From Triplophysa rosa (taxonomy: Eukaryota > Chordata > Actinopteri > Cypriniformes > Nemacheilidae): DNA of 64,000 nucleotides. Positions 37,101-47,597 of the stretch are shown piece by piece; within the stretch, counting starts at the first letter, position 1, and each line of letters starts with the position of its first letter. The notes beneath the pieces are model-generated. The model did not search any database. It worked only from the letters and a program-made list of their open reading frames with translations, and had not been told where the DNA came from. The stretch lies in NCBI RefSeq assembly GCF_024868665.1, contig NC_079890.1, positions 4,254,005-4,318,004 on the forward strand, given 5' to 3'. A program made the translations under genes and the position numbers.

Positions 37101-40100
37101 TCGTGAAATAGGCCTACATACGAATAACAATTGTGTTGGCGTTATAGTGTCCCACCTGCTAGTTGTGTGCAATCTGAAAGAAATTAAACTTGTTTCTTTT
37201 TTGTTCTGGAAGCTTCCAGTGTTGGGTCTTCGATGACGGGAGACGCCTGCAGCATATCCGGGTCATCAGACACCAGCCAATCAGATTGTAGCGGTAGCAG
37301 TCGCCCAGCACTGTGGACTGAATCTATCTTGCCTAACTCATCTGAAACATCTCACCCACTGGCACCAAAAACAGCATCTCAGGGGGATGACAAACCATCT
37401 GAGAGGTTCAACCATGATCTCAGGGTTCCTGTGGATCCTGTCCACTCACGGAAGCTGAAGGACACCGGAAGACAAAACTCATCCGACAGCGGCATTGCCA
37501 CGGGAAGCCATTCTTCCTACACTGGAAGTTTCTCCTCTTACATTGGCAGTCTGGATGCGGCTGGTCCAGGGGATGAGTACGGCATGCTGCTCAATCTTCC
37601 ACCACCTGCTTACCTGGAGAAACACTTGTGCTCCTGCCCACCGTGTCCTGCCCAGGAGTACCAGGTGCCCTCGTCTCTGCGTTACCTGTACGACACTCCC
37701 CGCAGACTACTGGAGAACACCAGGACATCTGAGTCCTCCGGAGACAGGAGTAGATCTACAGAGGGTACTGCACTTACTGACAGTGGACAGACTGAGCTGC
37801 CGATCAGCTGTCAATCAAAAGACTGTTCCGAATGTCCCAGGCAATCAGATTCAGGCCCAGCCCTGATACGTTATCCCAGGACTGAAGAGACACTGGAGAT
37901 CGATAGAGGGGAGGGGCTGAGGAAAGAGGAGGGGCCTAAAGGATCATCTTGTAGTAAGCACTGTGGTGACTGTACAAATCGTTCACATCCTGCTGCCGGT
38001 CTTAAATCACTCTTCACTACATGCCCTTCCTGTGGAGGACTTAAGGTAAACACACACATAGTTTATACTTCTAGTGTGTAATTTAGAAATACTTTCCTAG
38101 TTGAATGTATGGAAAGCACTATAGTAAGACTCTGTTTAGGAAATTATGTGTAAGGAAGCGTTTGTTAATTTTATGTTTAGGTTTAACACTTATTCCGAAC
38201 GTGTAATCTGTCAGCACACACTCAACACATAAAATCATCCAAGAAAACATTCTGTTTACACAAGTTATGGGAATGACAATGCATTTATTTTAGAATGAAT
38301 CACTTAAATCAGCAGCTCTGTGTTTACAAAATAAAAGAGTTTATTCCAGACAGTTTAAAGGAAGATTAGTGGGGGTTTTTCGGTCTTTGATCAGACACTG
38401 TACAGTAAGAGGCTGTTTGCTGCCCCCTGCTGACTTAAATTGTACGGACACTAGAAAAAGTCCAGTGAATCCATGAATGCTTAAAGGGATAGTTCCTCCA
38501 AAAATGGAAAATCTGTCATATTTACTGTGTATAAATGTATTTGTTCCAATGAACACAGATATTTGGAAGAATGTTAACAATTTTCAGGTCTGGGACATCA
38601 TCCACTACCATAGTAGAGACAAAATATTGTATTTTTTTGTTCTGTTGAACACATCATGAGATATTTGGAAGAATTTAGGAAAACAAAGAGTTCTCGGGCA
38701 CCTTTGACTACCATTTAATTCTTCCTACTATGGCAGTCAATGATGTCCCGGAACTGAAAATGACTAACATTCTTCCAAATATCTTTCTCTGTGTTCATTG
38801 GAATAAATTTATAAAGGCATGGAATTACATAAGGGTGAGTAAACAATGACAGAATTTTCATTTTTGGGTGAACTATGCATTGAGAAAGCTGTGTTAATTA
38901 ATAATTTCTTCTCAAAAGCATGACGTTTAATTTTATTTTTATCTTACTAAAAATGTTTTCATCATTATACACCGCTACTTCTGAATGACTGTCTATAGGG
39001 AAATATGCATTTTGCCTTCAGGTGGTATACTAGGGCATCGTTTTTTATCATATCATAACTTCAACTTTATGCCAGGACCGTATTATGTGTCTAATGTAAA
39101 GTAAAATACATTACATTGTGTTGTTTTTACAAAACTAAATATTAACAAACTTCAACACATTTATTTAAATATTAGAGAGACTGCTTAATAATTAACAGAA
39201 AGTCAAACTAAAGTTGTATTAAATCAGGAATGTTCCTGTAATTTACAGTATTACAACCTCTGGTGTAACTGAGTGTCTTGCTCAAGAAAACATTTATGAT
39301 GGATAAAACGCTTGGAGGGGCTGAACCCATTTTCGTCTCTAGCCCAAACTTGAGTAATGAGGGGTTTCAGAATTACTGTAATAACAAAAAGCGTCACCTG
39401 CGTACAGTGTGATTGTAATGCAGTGGTTTTACAGTATTATGTCAGTGAATCTGTATTTTTTGAACAGGGGACACGTCTGCCTGGAATGACTTCACCGCCT
39501 CTTGTGCCAGGTAAGATTCATCCAACTGTGTACAGCTCTGTGACAACCTAGTGAGCTGTTATAAAGTTTCATTTTTACATAGACAGCTAACCATATAGTG
39601 ACTTGATTTAAATAAGAGACATTTTTTATGTCATATGAAACATACTGTATTTGCAATCAAATTTTCAAAAATGCATGCCGAAGAATGTATGCAATGTTGC
39701 CAAAACACGGTGCAATTTTGCTGCATAATATATGCAAAAGCTTTTGTCAGATGTACCTGTACGCCGGTTGTCATGAAATTCATACTAGGTAGACAGCTCA
39801 CTAGGGTAGAAGCAAAACATATTTACACTGTTTTTTGCATTTTTAGTAGTTTACTTGGTCTTCATATACCATATGCACATTAAAGGGATAGTTCACCCAA
39901 AAATGACAATTCTGTCATCATTTACTCACCCTCAGATTGTTCCAAACCTGTATACATTTCTTTGTTCTGCTAAACACAAAGGAAGATATTTGGAAGAATG
40001 TCAGTCACCAAGCAGATCTCGTCCTCCATTGATTCCCATAGGATTTCCTGCTATGGCAGTAAATGAGGGATGAGATCTGCTCGGTGACTGACATTCTTCC

Positions 40101-43100
40101 AAATATCTTCCTTTGTGATTAGCAGAACAAATGTATCAGGTAAGTACCAACACTCTCAGAGCCTCAGGTGTTACCTCAGCAGGTAAACAAACAGCACCAC
40201 CCACTACTGCTCAACCCACCAATCAGGAGTCAGAAGATATCAGAAAACCTTGTGCGTCATGGACTATCCACAACTCATGGAAGCCCTCATCTGAGCGCCC
40301 ACAGAGCAATGAGGAGAGAAGATCTGATGGAAATGTCTCTTGTCCGTCCGATCTTCTGGCACACTACAGTCCCGCTGACCGGCGCTCAGTGAACGGTAGC
40401 GTTTATGAGCCCATGTCATCGTCTTTGGTCCCTGTAGTCTTTGAGTCCAAACGTCCTGCTCACAGCGCACACACTCTCCTCTATGAGAATTGCCTCCACT
40501 GCAGAAGAGGAGAGAACAAATGCCATCTTCCCAAACCAACCCCTCCAACTAGGCGTCAAGAGTGTGACCAGAGTCAATTTCTGTGGAGAAGCCACTCAAA
40601 CATCTCAGAATCCATCTGTTTCTCAACTGGACATCTCAGTGTATCACTGCAACAAACATGTGAAGAAGGTAAGAGAACGACTGTGTAAACTTTTCATCCC
40701 GGATGTCTAATACCAAAATGTCTCCTGACTTTTTCTTTGAAGAGCTTTTTTCCTCTGTGCTCCTCTATAGTTTTCTCCTCCTCCCACTCTTTGTTCCTCT
40801 CGATTCTTTGACTTTTCTGCTGTTGTCCTTTTGAAGAAGCTTCACACTTTTGGCGTTTTATCGACTAGTCCTTGAGGTCGCACCCCTGAAGGACTTTCCA
40901 TCTATGCTGGACTCTTATTTCCTGCTTTTCATTCAGTGAAATGCTCCACAGCACTTTGCGTAATAATTGTAACAATAATAAATCGATAATACTTAATATT
41001 TAATTTCTCAATACATTTAAATAAGAAATAATAATTAATACAAACCATAAAAGTATTGAATTAAAACTTAATTAACTATAATTATAATTAATAAAATTTA
41101 AAGTGCAGTTTCACTGGATTTTTACAGTGGCATTACTGACTGAAAATCAGGTCATTTAAATCATAAAACATGAAAACAACATTTAAACCCAGTTCTAGCT
41201 GATCTGTTCACTGATATATTGTGCATCTGTGTTTGGGATGTTGAGCTGTGGTTATTTTTGTGCAGATAAGAGGGCAGAGAAAGGAAGATCTGATTCAACA
41301 TATGAAATCATGGAGAGTCGAGTGTCGGAGGTAAAGATGAAATTGGTTTTAAATGACAGTGAACAGAACAAAACTGATCTCATCATTATTGTACTATATA
41401 GAGGAGATAAAAACCGTATTTGTAAACCACAAACAACGCCTTTTCTCTCTATACTTAATGACTGAAACCTGTACCTGTACAGACACGTTACAGATTAAAC
41501 TGGTTTGAACATTTAAAATGGAATTAGACTGCGTAAGGTGTGTTTTTCTATAGCTATGACTCTTTCTGACACGCTGTCTCTCTGTCTCTCATGCTCAGTC
41601 AGAGAAGAGCAGGTATGAGCTCATGAGAGGTTGTGGTGGATCACATCTCGACTCTCAACATCTCACAGAAGGTCAGTTCAGTCACCTTGTTTGTATCGCA
41701 TATCTATTTCTGAAAATAATTATCATTTTGTCACAGAAAAAAACCGAGCAGCCCCAGTTCTAGTTCGGTTGGACTATGATATTAATTGGCTTGGGACAAT
41801 AAAGTGTCTGTTCATGTTTGTGTGTCATTGTGGGGACCACAAGAGGGAAGTTGATTATTAAACATACTAAATGATGCATGTTTGAAAATGTAAAAAAGCA
41901 TAAAGGTGTCTATGAGGGTTAGATTTAGGGGTAGGGTGAGGGGGATGGAATGCACAGTTTGTAAAGTATAAATGTCATTATGTCTATGCACAGCCTGAAT
42001 ACTTTAAACAAAACAAAGAGCATACACAAATCAACCAATTCACATTTGTTAAAAAAAAGCCCAGGTTCTGTGATGGTTCAAGGTGTAAAAGCCGTTGCAC
42101 ATGGAGTCCGAAATTTCCGCACGTTAAAAAATAAATACAACCTCACATTGTGTCAATCATATTCACAAACTTGCTTTCGATATTTTCGTCCGTCATAAAA
42201 AAATGTGTTTTTCGCATCCATAGCAAGCATTTTGAGAGGCATTTAGACACCTTACAAAGGAGCGCCAAATACGAAAAAACGCATACGAAAATTTTGGACT
42301 GTATGTGCAAAGACCTTAAGTGCTTTCAGGTTGAATAAAATGCTGAGCTCTTTACCATGGTAAACAAATCTGTTACACAACTTCCACTCACAAGGCAATT
42401 TGGATACCACATTTTTAGCATCCAACAGGACAAAAAAATACATGTATAAAAATATTTATTTAAAAATAACACTCATCATGCATCTCCTTCCTTTCTCTCT
42501 CATCTTCATCATTTTAACCAAAAAAAGGTAGAACAATTATATCAAATTAAATACAACGCAGTAAATCCTCCAGAAATCTTCTGTAGCTGCAGATGTATAA
42601 TTAGCCAAAAAATGTCTTTTTTCACAAAAACTTAAAAAGAGACACGCGGTCATTTCCAGCTGACACAACCTGTCAACACATCTGTGGTGTTTCTTGTGTT
42701 CATGTCTTGAAAAGAGCTGCGAGCCATTTATAACTAATTAAAGGCTTTGATCAATGGTTTCTTTAAAGTAAACTAAACACAATCAGTCTCTGTTTACATC
42801 TTTATCAGAATCATGTCATCTTACCATATAACAAAGTGCAAGTATTTTGATGATGTAATAATAGTTTCTTTACTGAATGAAATAGAATTAAAATGTTAAG
42901 GCATGTCTCATGGAGGACCTGTTCTGTGTTTAATATCGTACAAGTATGTGTCATCCATGTCTTTAAGGTGGACTGTTTGCATTTCCTGTGGATGGTTTGG
43001 CGAGGGGAGATCTAGTAACATATGTGAATATTCCCATCAGCCCCATGTCCAAAAAACAGCTGAATTACATGGAAGTAGAGCTTCAGGAGTCCAGCGCCTC

Positions 43101-43429
43101 CATCAGAGGTGTGAGCCTTTATTTTACAGGATAGTGACAGTCGGTTCACAAAAAAATATTCCACATTAACCATTTCTGCCAGTAGGTGGCAATCTCTTAG
43201 CACGTTTCATGTGTTGAACGAGTCATGAAAGAGTCTCATGTGGGTTTTGTACTTTTGTACTGTTTAATTGTTGATTCCATTGTGTGCAGGAAGAAGCTCC
43301 AGTAAATACGCTCAGATTGATATAACAGCAACTGAGGCAGCGCACAGAGCCGGTACCCAGCATGCACTGGGGCGAGAGGAGGGGCTGCAGAGACTGGAGC
43401 AGAGGAGAAGAGGGGGGGCGCCTCAGTGA
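22129..43429 (+). CDS. dok7: Dok-7, MuSK-activating adaptor, long form (13 coding exons, 841 aa)
   Basis: Cytoplasmic adaptor that binds phosphorylated MuSK and drives acetylcholine-receptor clustering at the neuromuscular junction. Exons: 22129-22182, 22277-22322, 23525-23740, 25238-25438, 34218-34337, 35134-35226, 37213-38045, 39468-39510, 40168-40668, 41266-41330, 41599-41671, 42968-43108, 43290-43429. Phases join throughout and the sum is 2526 nt, exactly 842 codons. PH domain about residues 4-105 ([20 protein letters not shown]), PTB about 106-215 (LRRYG and GGTRCGSWAG keep the arginines known to read phosphotyrosine). Exon 7 has the serine-rich stretch [13 protein letters not shown] and two YxxP Crk sites, EYQVP and LYDTP. 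Exons 8-13 form a tail with YEPM, YENC, YEIM, YELM, YVNI, YMEV and YAQI. The start is chosen because MCDTVIVEG aligns with the family N-terminus. Intron 4 (8.8 kb) holds an antisense Ty3/Gypsy element. Exons 1-7 are certain; exons 8-13 rest on phase, splice sites and motif content. Confidence 0.93.
22323..23524. other. dok7 intron 2
   Basis: No recognisable repeat or coding exon. The ORF at 22990-23175 has no domain and lies between two good dok7 splice sites. Confidence 0.6.
24000..24150. repeat. 59-bp minisatellite, about 2.6 copies, in dok7 intron 3
   Basis: GTTCCCTGATGGTTATTTA starts at 24000, 24059 and 24118. The first two units are identical. Upstream AACGTTCCC motifs from 23826 look like one end of the MITE that carries it. 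Confidence 0.9.
24151..25237. other. dok7 intron 3, remainder
   Basis: Contains GGTTGCTTGCTATCTGGGA at 24550-24568, the end motif seen in the CCCAGATAGC MITEs. Otherwise nothing recognised. Confidence 0.5.
25590..25613. other. perfect 11-bp hairpin in dok7 intron 4
   Basis: CTGAGAAAGTG, two bases, CACTTTCTCAG. It is AT-balanced and has no T-run after it, so no terminator function is implied. Confidence 0.7.
26110..26626 (+). mobile_element. internally deleted Tc1/mariner element
   Basis: TA duplications at 26108-26109 and 26627-26628. Ends CACTGCCCGTCCAAAAAAAG and its near-complement. The + strand keeps the transposase C-terminal part ([36 protein letters not shown]) with the DDE glutamate region; the N-terminal half is gone. 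Confidence 0.9.
26629..26868. other. dok7 intron 4 sequence with a partial DNA repeat
   Basis: AAGGGGTCATATGACACG at 26758 resembles the start of a common fish DNA repeat, here cut by the Gypsy element at 26869. Confidence 0.4.
26830..27453 (-). pseudogene. C-terminal pol region of the Gypsy element
   Basis: A 207-codon frame follows the integrase frame after a single stop codon and starts immediately beyond it. It is rich in charged residues and holds no domain I recognise. Its last codons run through the LTR remnant into host sequence. Confidence 0.6.
26869..26916 (-). repeat. truncated Gypsy 3' LTR
   Basis: Shares 43 bp (GCTAAAAGCTTTATTTGACA onwards, minus sense) with 32797-32840, then diverges at 26868. 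Only the first part of the LTR is left. Confidence 0.7.
27454..28713 (-). pseudogene. Gypsy integrase
   Basis: HHCC zinc domain ([16 protein letters not shown] to NCQRC), then a DDE core with Asp in VVAVDFT, Asp in HSDQGRNF and Glu in [10 protein letters not shown]. After it comes the [11 protein letters not shown] segment. The domain itself looks intact, ending at a stop in the middle of what should be a longer pol. Confidence 0.88.
28738..29598 (-). pseudogene. Gypsy reverse-transcriptase thumb and RNase H
   Basis: Starts in the thumb ([33 protein letters not shown]), then RNase H ([52 protein letters not shown]). It overlaps the preceding frame at 29489-29598, showing a frameshift near 29550. 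Confidence 0.88.
29489..31018 (-). pseudogene. Gypsy protease and reverse transcriptase, with an internal deletion
   Basis: Aspartic protease motif [14 protein letters not shown], then reverse transcriptase ([47 protein letters not shown]). The segment between DYRKLN and [13 protein letters not shown] is about 45 residues shorter than in the family, so the first catalytic aspartate region is absent although the frame stays open. The YLDD motif remains. Confidence 0.88.
31015..31215 (-). pseudogene. Gypsy gag zinc knuckle
   Basis: [14 protein letters not shown] is a CCHC knuckle at the end of gag. It is separated from the body of gag by a SINE insertion and frame breaks. Confidence 0.85.
31512..31779 (-). 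mobile_element. tRNA-derived SINE inserted in Gypsy gag
   Basis: In minus sense it opens with a tRNA-like head (TGGCCTAATGGTTAGAGA, GGTTCGATTC) and ends in a LINE-type tail with AATGACAATAAATTGAATC. It is the longest of the three copies here and the only one with the full tail, so it is probably younger than the Gypsy insertion. Confidence 0.88.
31757..32296 (-). pseudogene. Gypsy gag, N-terminal part
   Basis: A 179-codon frame with capsid-like text ([50 protein letters not shown]). The last nine codons read into the inserted SINE. Confidence 0.8.
32564..32582 (-). other. primer-binding site complementary to tRNA-Leu(UAA)
   Basis: The + strand AACCCCACTCCTGGTACCA equals the 3' end (with CCA) of vertebrate tRNA-Leu(UAA) as I remember it: 19 matching bases, four bases from the LTR edge. 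Confidence 0.7.
32587..32846 (-). repeat. Gypsy 5' LTR, about 260 bp
   Basis: In minus sense it begins TGTGAGAATCGG and ends TATCTGGCAACA just before the primer-binding site. Limits are inferred from TG...CA and the site; the partner LTR is too short to confirm. Confidence 0.6.
33183..33375. mobile_element. hAT MITE with perfect 8-bp duplication, dok7 intron 4
   Basis: Ends CAGGGGTGTCCAA and GGACACCCCTG, flanked by AATGACAA at 33175-33182 and 33376-33383. Confidence 0.9.
33384..34217. other. dok7 intron 4, 3' part
   Basis: A CpG-rich patch (about 33480-33570) precedes AT-rich sequence. No element or exon recognised. Confidence 0.5.
34338..35133. other. dok7 intron 5
   Basis: No repeat or exon recognised. 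Confidence 0.5.
35227..37212. other. dok7 intron 6
   Basis: Holds probable DNA-repeat fragments near 35320-35790 (ACCGCTCGTTGGAATGC, GATTCTGATTGGCC) and 36460-36680 (GCGTTCCCCTAACAATG). Limits are unclear, so they are not called separately. Confidence 0.4.
38046..38081 (+). CDS. dok7: alternative dok7 3' end by read-through of intron 7 (532-aa form)
   Basis: If the donor after exon 7 is not used, the frame continues 11 codons ([11 protein letters not shown]) to a stop at 38079-38081. The resulting C-terminus, [10 protein letters not shown]..., matches the usual human Dok-7 end CPVCGGLKVN (recalled from the family). The long and short forms would therefore differ by splicing versus intron retention. 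The predicted 532 residues are close to the human 504. Expression of either form is unproven here. Confidence 0.6.
   Translation, partial: VNTHIVYTSSV
38330..38335 (+). terminator. candidate poly(A) signal for the short dok7 form
   Basis: AATAAA about 250 bp after the read-through stop in dok7 intron 7. It would serve a transcript ending in that intron. Inference from position only. Confidence 0.4.
38481..38882. mobile_element. TTAA-type palindromic MITE, dok7 intron 7
   Basis: Left end TTAAAGGGATAGTTC, mirrored TTTGGAAGAATGTTA blocks, and a degenerate right end GGTGAACTATGCATTGA. Confidence 0.75.
39890..40134. mobile_element. TTAA-type MITE, right-truncated, just before dok7 exon 9
   Basis: Starts TTAAAGGGATAGTTCACCC, has both central TTTGGAAGAATGTCA blocks, and ends at GCAGAACAAATGTATC, 33 bp before the exon 9 acceptor. 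Confidence 0.8.
40669..41265. other. dok7 intron 9
   Basis: A pyrimidine-rich stretch follows the donor, then AT-rich low-complexity sequence (about 40970-41100). Nothing else recognised. Confidence 0.5.
42095..42310. mobile_element. MITE in dok7 intron 11
   Basis: Inverted ends TTGCACATGGAGTCCGAAAT and ATTTTGGACTGTATGTGCAA, 216 bp, non-coding. Confidence 0.7.
42311..42967. other. dok7 intron 11, remainder
   Basis: No repeat or exon recognised. Confidence 0.5.
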
Positions 43430-43569
43430 TGTCATCGGGCCACAAACCAGGGCGAAGATGCTGTCGCACACAATTCCTCCACCTGAAATGAACAGAAATT
43501 ATTTATTTGGAAAGCCCTCCTCTCTTGTTCTAGAGTTCTCTGGAGAAATTGACCAAAATGCCTGCATAG

Positions 43570-43632
43570 GTCCAGACCAGTATATCAGTATACACAGACA
43601 CCAGTCCAGACCAGTATATCAGTATACACACA
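43570..43632. repeat. 34-bp tandem duplication in the dok7 3' UTR
   Basis: GTCCAGACCAGTATATCAG and the following TATACACA occur twice, at 43570 and 43604. Confidence 0.85.
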
Positions 43633-43727
43633 CGTACACAAAAAGGTTTTGTTTAGCCAGGCAACATTTTTTTTGCTGTATCGGACACAAACTCATTTAG
43701 TTGTTTGTAGGGTTGCTATTCTTTTAT

Positions 43728-43733
43728 AATAAA
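43728..43733 (+). terminator. candidate poly(A) signal for the long dok7 form
   Basis: AATAAA about 300 bp after the dok7 stop at 43427-43429. The interval contains a 34-bp tandem duplication (43570-43632) and no other good gene signal. Confidence 0.5.
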
Positions 43734-44779
43734 TCTCACTAATTTACATGTTTCATTGATATCCTTAGTTGTTTGTACTAACAATTCAAACATTCAATAC
43801 GAGCAGTCTAAACAGTTTCAGATTGTACTTTATTCAGGTTGTGACATATTTAATGTTGTGATTATTAAGCCGTTAATGTAGCAATTGACGTACCAAACAA
43901 TAACTGCAATATCTAAAGTTTGTTATAGTCCAATATCAGAATGAGTTTCTTACACACAGGCATTATATTATTATTAGATGTAAGTTTTATGCTCCCTGAA
44001 TGTGTAATGCTTTCTGTATTTGTAAATATATGCCTTGACTTTTTTATTGACCTAAAACCTGTTCTGTAAAGAAAATAATTTTCTGGATTTACTTTAGAAT
44101 CTTTACAGCAAAATAGTGCATTTACTTACTTTTTTGTAACATTGGATAAGTGATAAAATTACATGACACTATATACATTTCTCATGTTTGTAGAATCATC
44201 AGATTCACCAACATGATGTAAACTCACTGTACCTTACATGGGCTTTATAATGATATAGTCTTACTGTACATTTTTCACTTGCTAGCTTTCATTTAAAGTT
44301 ATCTGTTTATTTTTCTTGACAAATCACTACATTTAAATATTGTCCTTATTCTGGTCTTTTGTCATGTTATTCAATTGTTTATTTATTAAATAATGAATAA
44401 ATAGTAAATTATTGAATCATTTTGTATAACGAAACATACACGATGGACACAAATCACCTATGTGCAATCAGTAAAACTGATTATTAAATTATTAGAATTA
44501 TTGACAACAAAATCCAACAGATCCTGTCATGTGTCCAAACACAGCCAGAGTGTGTAATGATGTGTGTTCAGGTGTGTTTGACTCATTTGCACACAGACAC
44601 ACACATGCTAATGACGTCCACCGAAGCATGAGAAACATATTGTTGTGGACCAATTGGTTTTGCCAGAAGTCCTGGAAATCGTGTTCAGATACATGGCATG
44701 ATCAGTTCTATCCCCAATACCAACAGATGAAACAACAAAATCTGACTTCGTCGGCTAGAAATGGCTTCGATGAGCACAC
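43734..44779. other. downstream of dok7, nothing recognised
   Basis: AT-rich. The ORF starting at 44529 becomes transposon sequence only near its end. Confidence 0.5.
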
Positions 44780-45021
44780 TAGTCCAACACACATTCAATT
44801 TAATACAAAAAAAGAAATGTAGTTCTGCCACAGCCATGCCAGTTCCTGACCTGAATCCTGTAGAAAATCAGTGGGGTGAACTGAAGAGGAGCGTCATTAG
44901 TTATTTAAAAGATCTGAAGAGACCTCCTGTCACATCCCTGCCTGTGCTCACTGCCTGGACTCCATTTCCCATAATCCTCTGCACCCGTCAGCCGTGTCAC
45001 CGCACCTGTTTACGTTGCTGA
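44780..45021 (+). mobile_element. degenerate Tc1-type transposase remnant
   Basis: The + strand reads PDLNPVENQWGELKRS, the Tc1 block around the DDE glutamate. No inverted ends were found. Confidence 0.6.
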
Positions 45022-45539
45022 CAAAAACGGCAATTAAAGTGTCAAATCTGACCTTAATAAACTAATCAGTTGTGCTTACAGGGTTTCATAAAGGTTAGCT
45101 AGGTAAGATCCTATTATTTTGAGCGAGATTCATATAGTCATGCTAATACCAAGCAAACACACAATGTAGCCAACAGAACATTTAAGCACGTTATAGCGAG
45201 ATCATGGGTTGATGTTTCTTCGTTGTGTGGTGAAGTTGTCACAACATGTATGTTGTATCACTGTACAGAAGTGCAAGCCTTTTAAATATTAGCCAGACAG
45301 CTGGTCTGTAGGAACTTTAGTTGCTTTCTTTGGCCAAGGTTATATGTAACCTTTCCAACGTGGTTGCATAATACGGAAGTCATGCTGGAGGCACTCAGAG
45401 ACAGTGCAAGCCATACATTTATGTTTAAAAAGTATATGATTTTTTCTTTTTCTTGTAAAATGACCAATCATTTCGCTAGACAACACTATCGACGGGTGTC
45501 ATGTAGAGCCTTTTGAAGCTGCGATGAAACTGAAATTTG

Positions 45540-45860
45540 GACCTTAACCAACAGCCCCATATTTAAGTGCATTATATGGATAAGAACCCTGGAAAGCTTT
45601 CCTCATAACGCATTGATACCCTTCGGAAGGCATTTATTAACCCCATGGAGACACGTCGAGCAGTTTTTTATCAATAGATGCACTTTTTGGAGCATTGAAA
45701 TCGCATCCCCCTTTCACTCTCATTATAAAGCTTGTAAGAGCCAGGATAAATGATATTATTAACTCTTGACTATATTCATTTGAAAGAAGTCATATACACC
45801 TGTCTTGAGGGTGAGTAAAACATGGGGTAATTCGATTTTTCCACTGAGCTATCTCTTTAA
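45540..45860. mobile_element. MITE related to 12650-12882
   Basis: Shares GGATAAGAACCCTGGAAAGC and ends in GAGCTATCTCTTTAA, like the TTAA-family right end. Confidence 0.45.
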
Positions 45861-47597
45861 AACAGTGACAGGACAGCTCTTGAAAGAGAGCCAAAAAACG
45901 CTCTTATTGTTCCGCCTTAAGGTTTGACAACAAATCGTCAAAAATGCAATAACGAAAACACATTTCAATGCATCACAAAAAAATCTTAACATAAACAACA
46001 AACATACACAATATATCAGGCAACAGCTACAACAACTGTTTATTAACCAAAGCAGAACCCATTTGTCTTCTCCAGATCATCTGTATGAAATGTTTCAATA
46101 TTATTAATTTATTTGACGAAGAAAAAAATCGGACCCATAAGAAAGGAATCGGATCCTTTCGAAAATGTCGATTCCACTTAACGATTCCGGACCGCACGGT
46201 CACATCATTTTCACGTCGTCTGTCAAGACCTGAGTCACCTGACCTGACATAGCCATCTGCGAGGACCTTCCGCTCGAATACTAAAAGTCAGTTCACACAT
46301 ATTAGTGTTCACCTTACTAGGAAAATATTAGGAAACACATACGTATCCGATTTTGAAGTAAGCTAAACCAACAAAATAAGTCAATTCAATTTTCTTCATT
46401 TCAAATGTATTTCTATAGCACGATTTAAATATTTCACAGCTTTACAAATAAATATTCATATCATAAGTATATAAATATAATAAGTGACAGAAGTATAAAA
46501 CAGGAAATTAATAGCCATAATAAATAGAAAACTTTTCTATATGGTAAATACAAAAAAACCCCCAAAGAGAGTCAAAACATTAATTTGTGGTCACATGTAA
46601 TAACTGTACAAAATATTTGTTACAGGCATATATATTTATGACATATTACAGAGCATATATCATCCATTAATGTCTTTTAAAACAATCACTTTTAGAAGCC
46701 TCCAAATGCAGTACGTGTTGAGAAACTTGACTGTCTCTCTCCGACAGGTGATTGGGTTTGTCACAATCACAGTTCTGTAAGAAAGAAAAACGATATTACA
46801 ATCCTACTAACATTACAAATATGAACAAGTATACATGCCATTTAAAGAATCAGAAGCATCTTCTTTTTTGTACAAGTAACACAGAAAAAAGGGTCTTATA
46901 TTGAAATATTCTGTATAAAGTTATAAGAGAAAACAATATATAGTATGATAAACCATACGATCCTCCCCAGTCTAGGGTTGGAGAGGAGTATCATTTAAAG
47001 GGGAAAAAAATTAAAGTTGATAAGAATGAAAGCAAACGATGAGAAGCCACCTCAAACCTCTGCCCCAGAAATGTCTCACCACACACACACGTTCATAGAA
47101 CAAATAAAATGTGTTTTATTTGTTATCAAAGGAAGCATTAGCTCAGGAGAGGGGTGAAGCCAAAATAACAAACAAAAGAGAAACTAACTATTTTAAGGGG
47201 GGGGGTTATTTCACCTAATCAGGGTGAAAATAAAGAAAATAAACAACATAAGTCTTCCCTCAACTCCCTTTCTGACCAAACACATCAGATTAACAATGAA
47301 AGCAAAATGGGTGGCACCCTCTCCCTACAACTTCCAAGAAAATGAAAGTAAAATAAAATAGAGTACAGTTACCTTGTATTCACCACCAGAGTTAATGGGG
47401 GTAAGATTGTTGGAGTTCCAAACTGGAACTGAACCACACCAGGTTCAACACGATTAACTTAACAGCATAAGTCCCAACATAAACAAGTACCACTCAAACC
47501 ACTATTGAGAAGCAACTAAATTCTGATGCAGAGTGAGGCAACAACCTCCCAGCAAATGTCTCTGACTTCTTTTATAGCAGGGCTTAGTCCTATGCTT
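45861..47597. other. intergenic, nothing recognised
   Basis: Several A-rich stretches and one G run (47198-47206). No coding ORF or element with matched ends seen. Confidence 0.45.

Noticed and set aside
43223..43471. Antisense ORFs over the last dok7 exon
   Set aside because: The + strand frame continues the dok7 phase and ends in a sensible stop; the minus frames have no splice or domain support.
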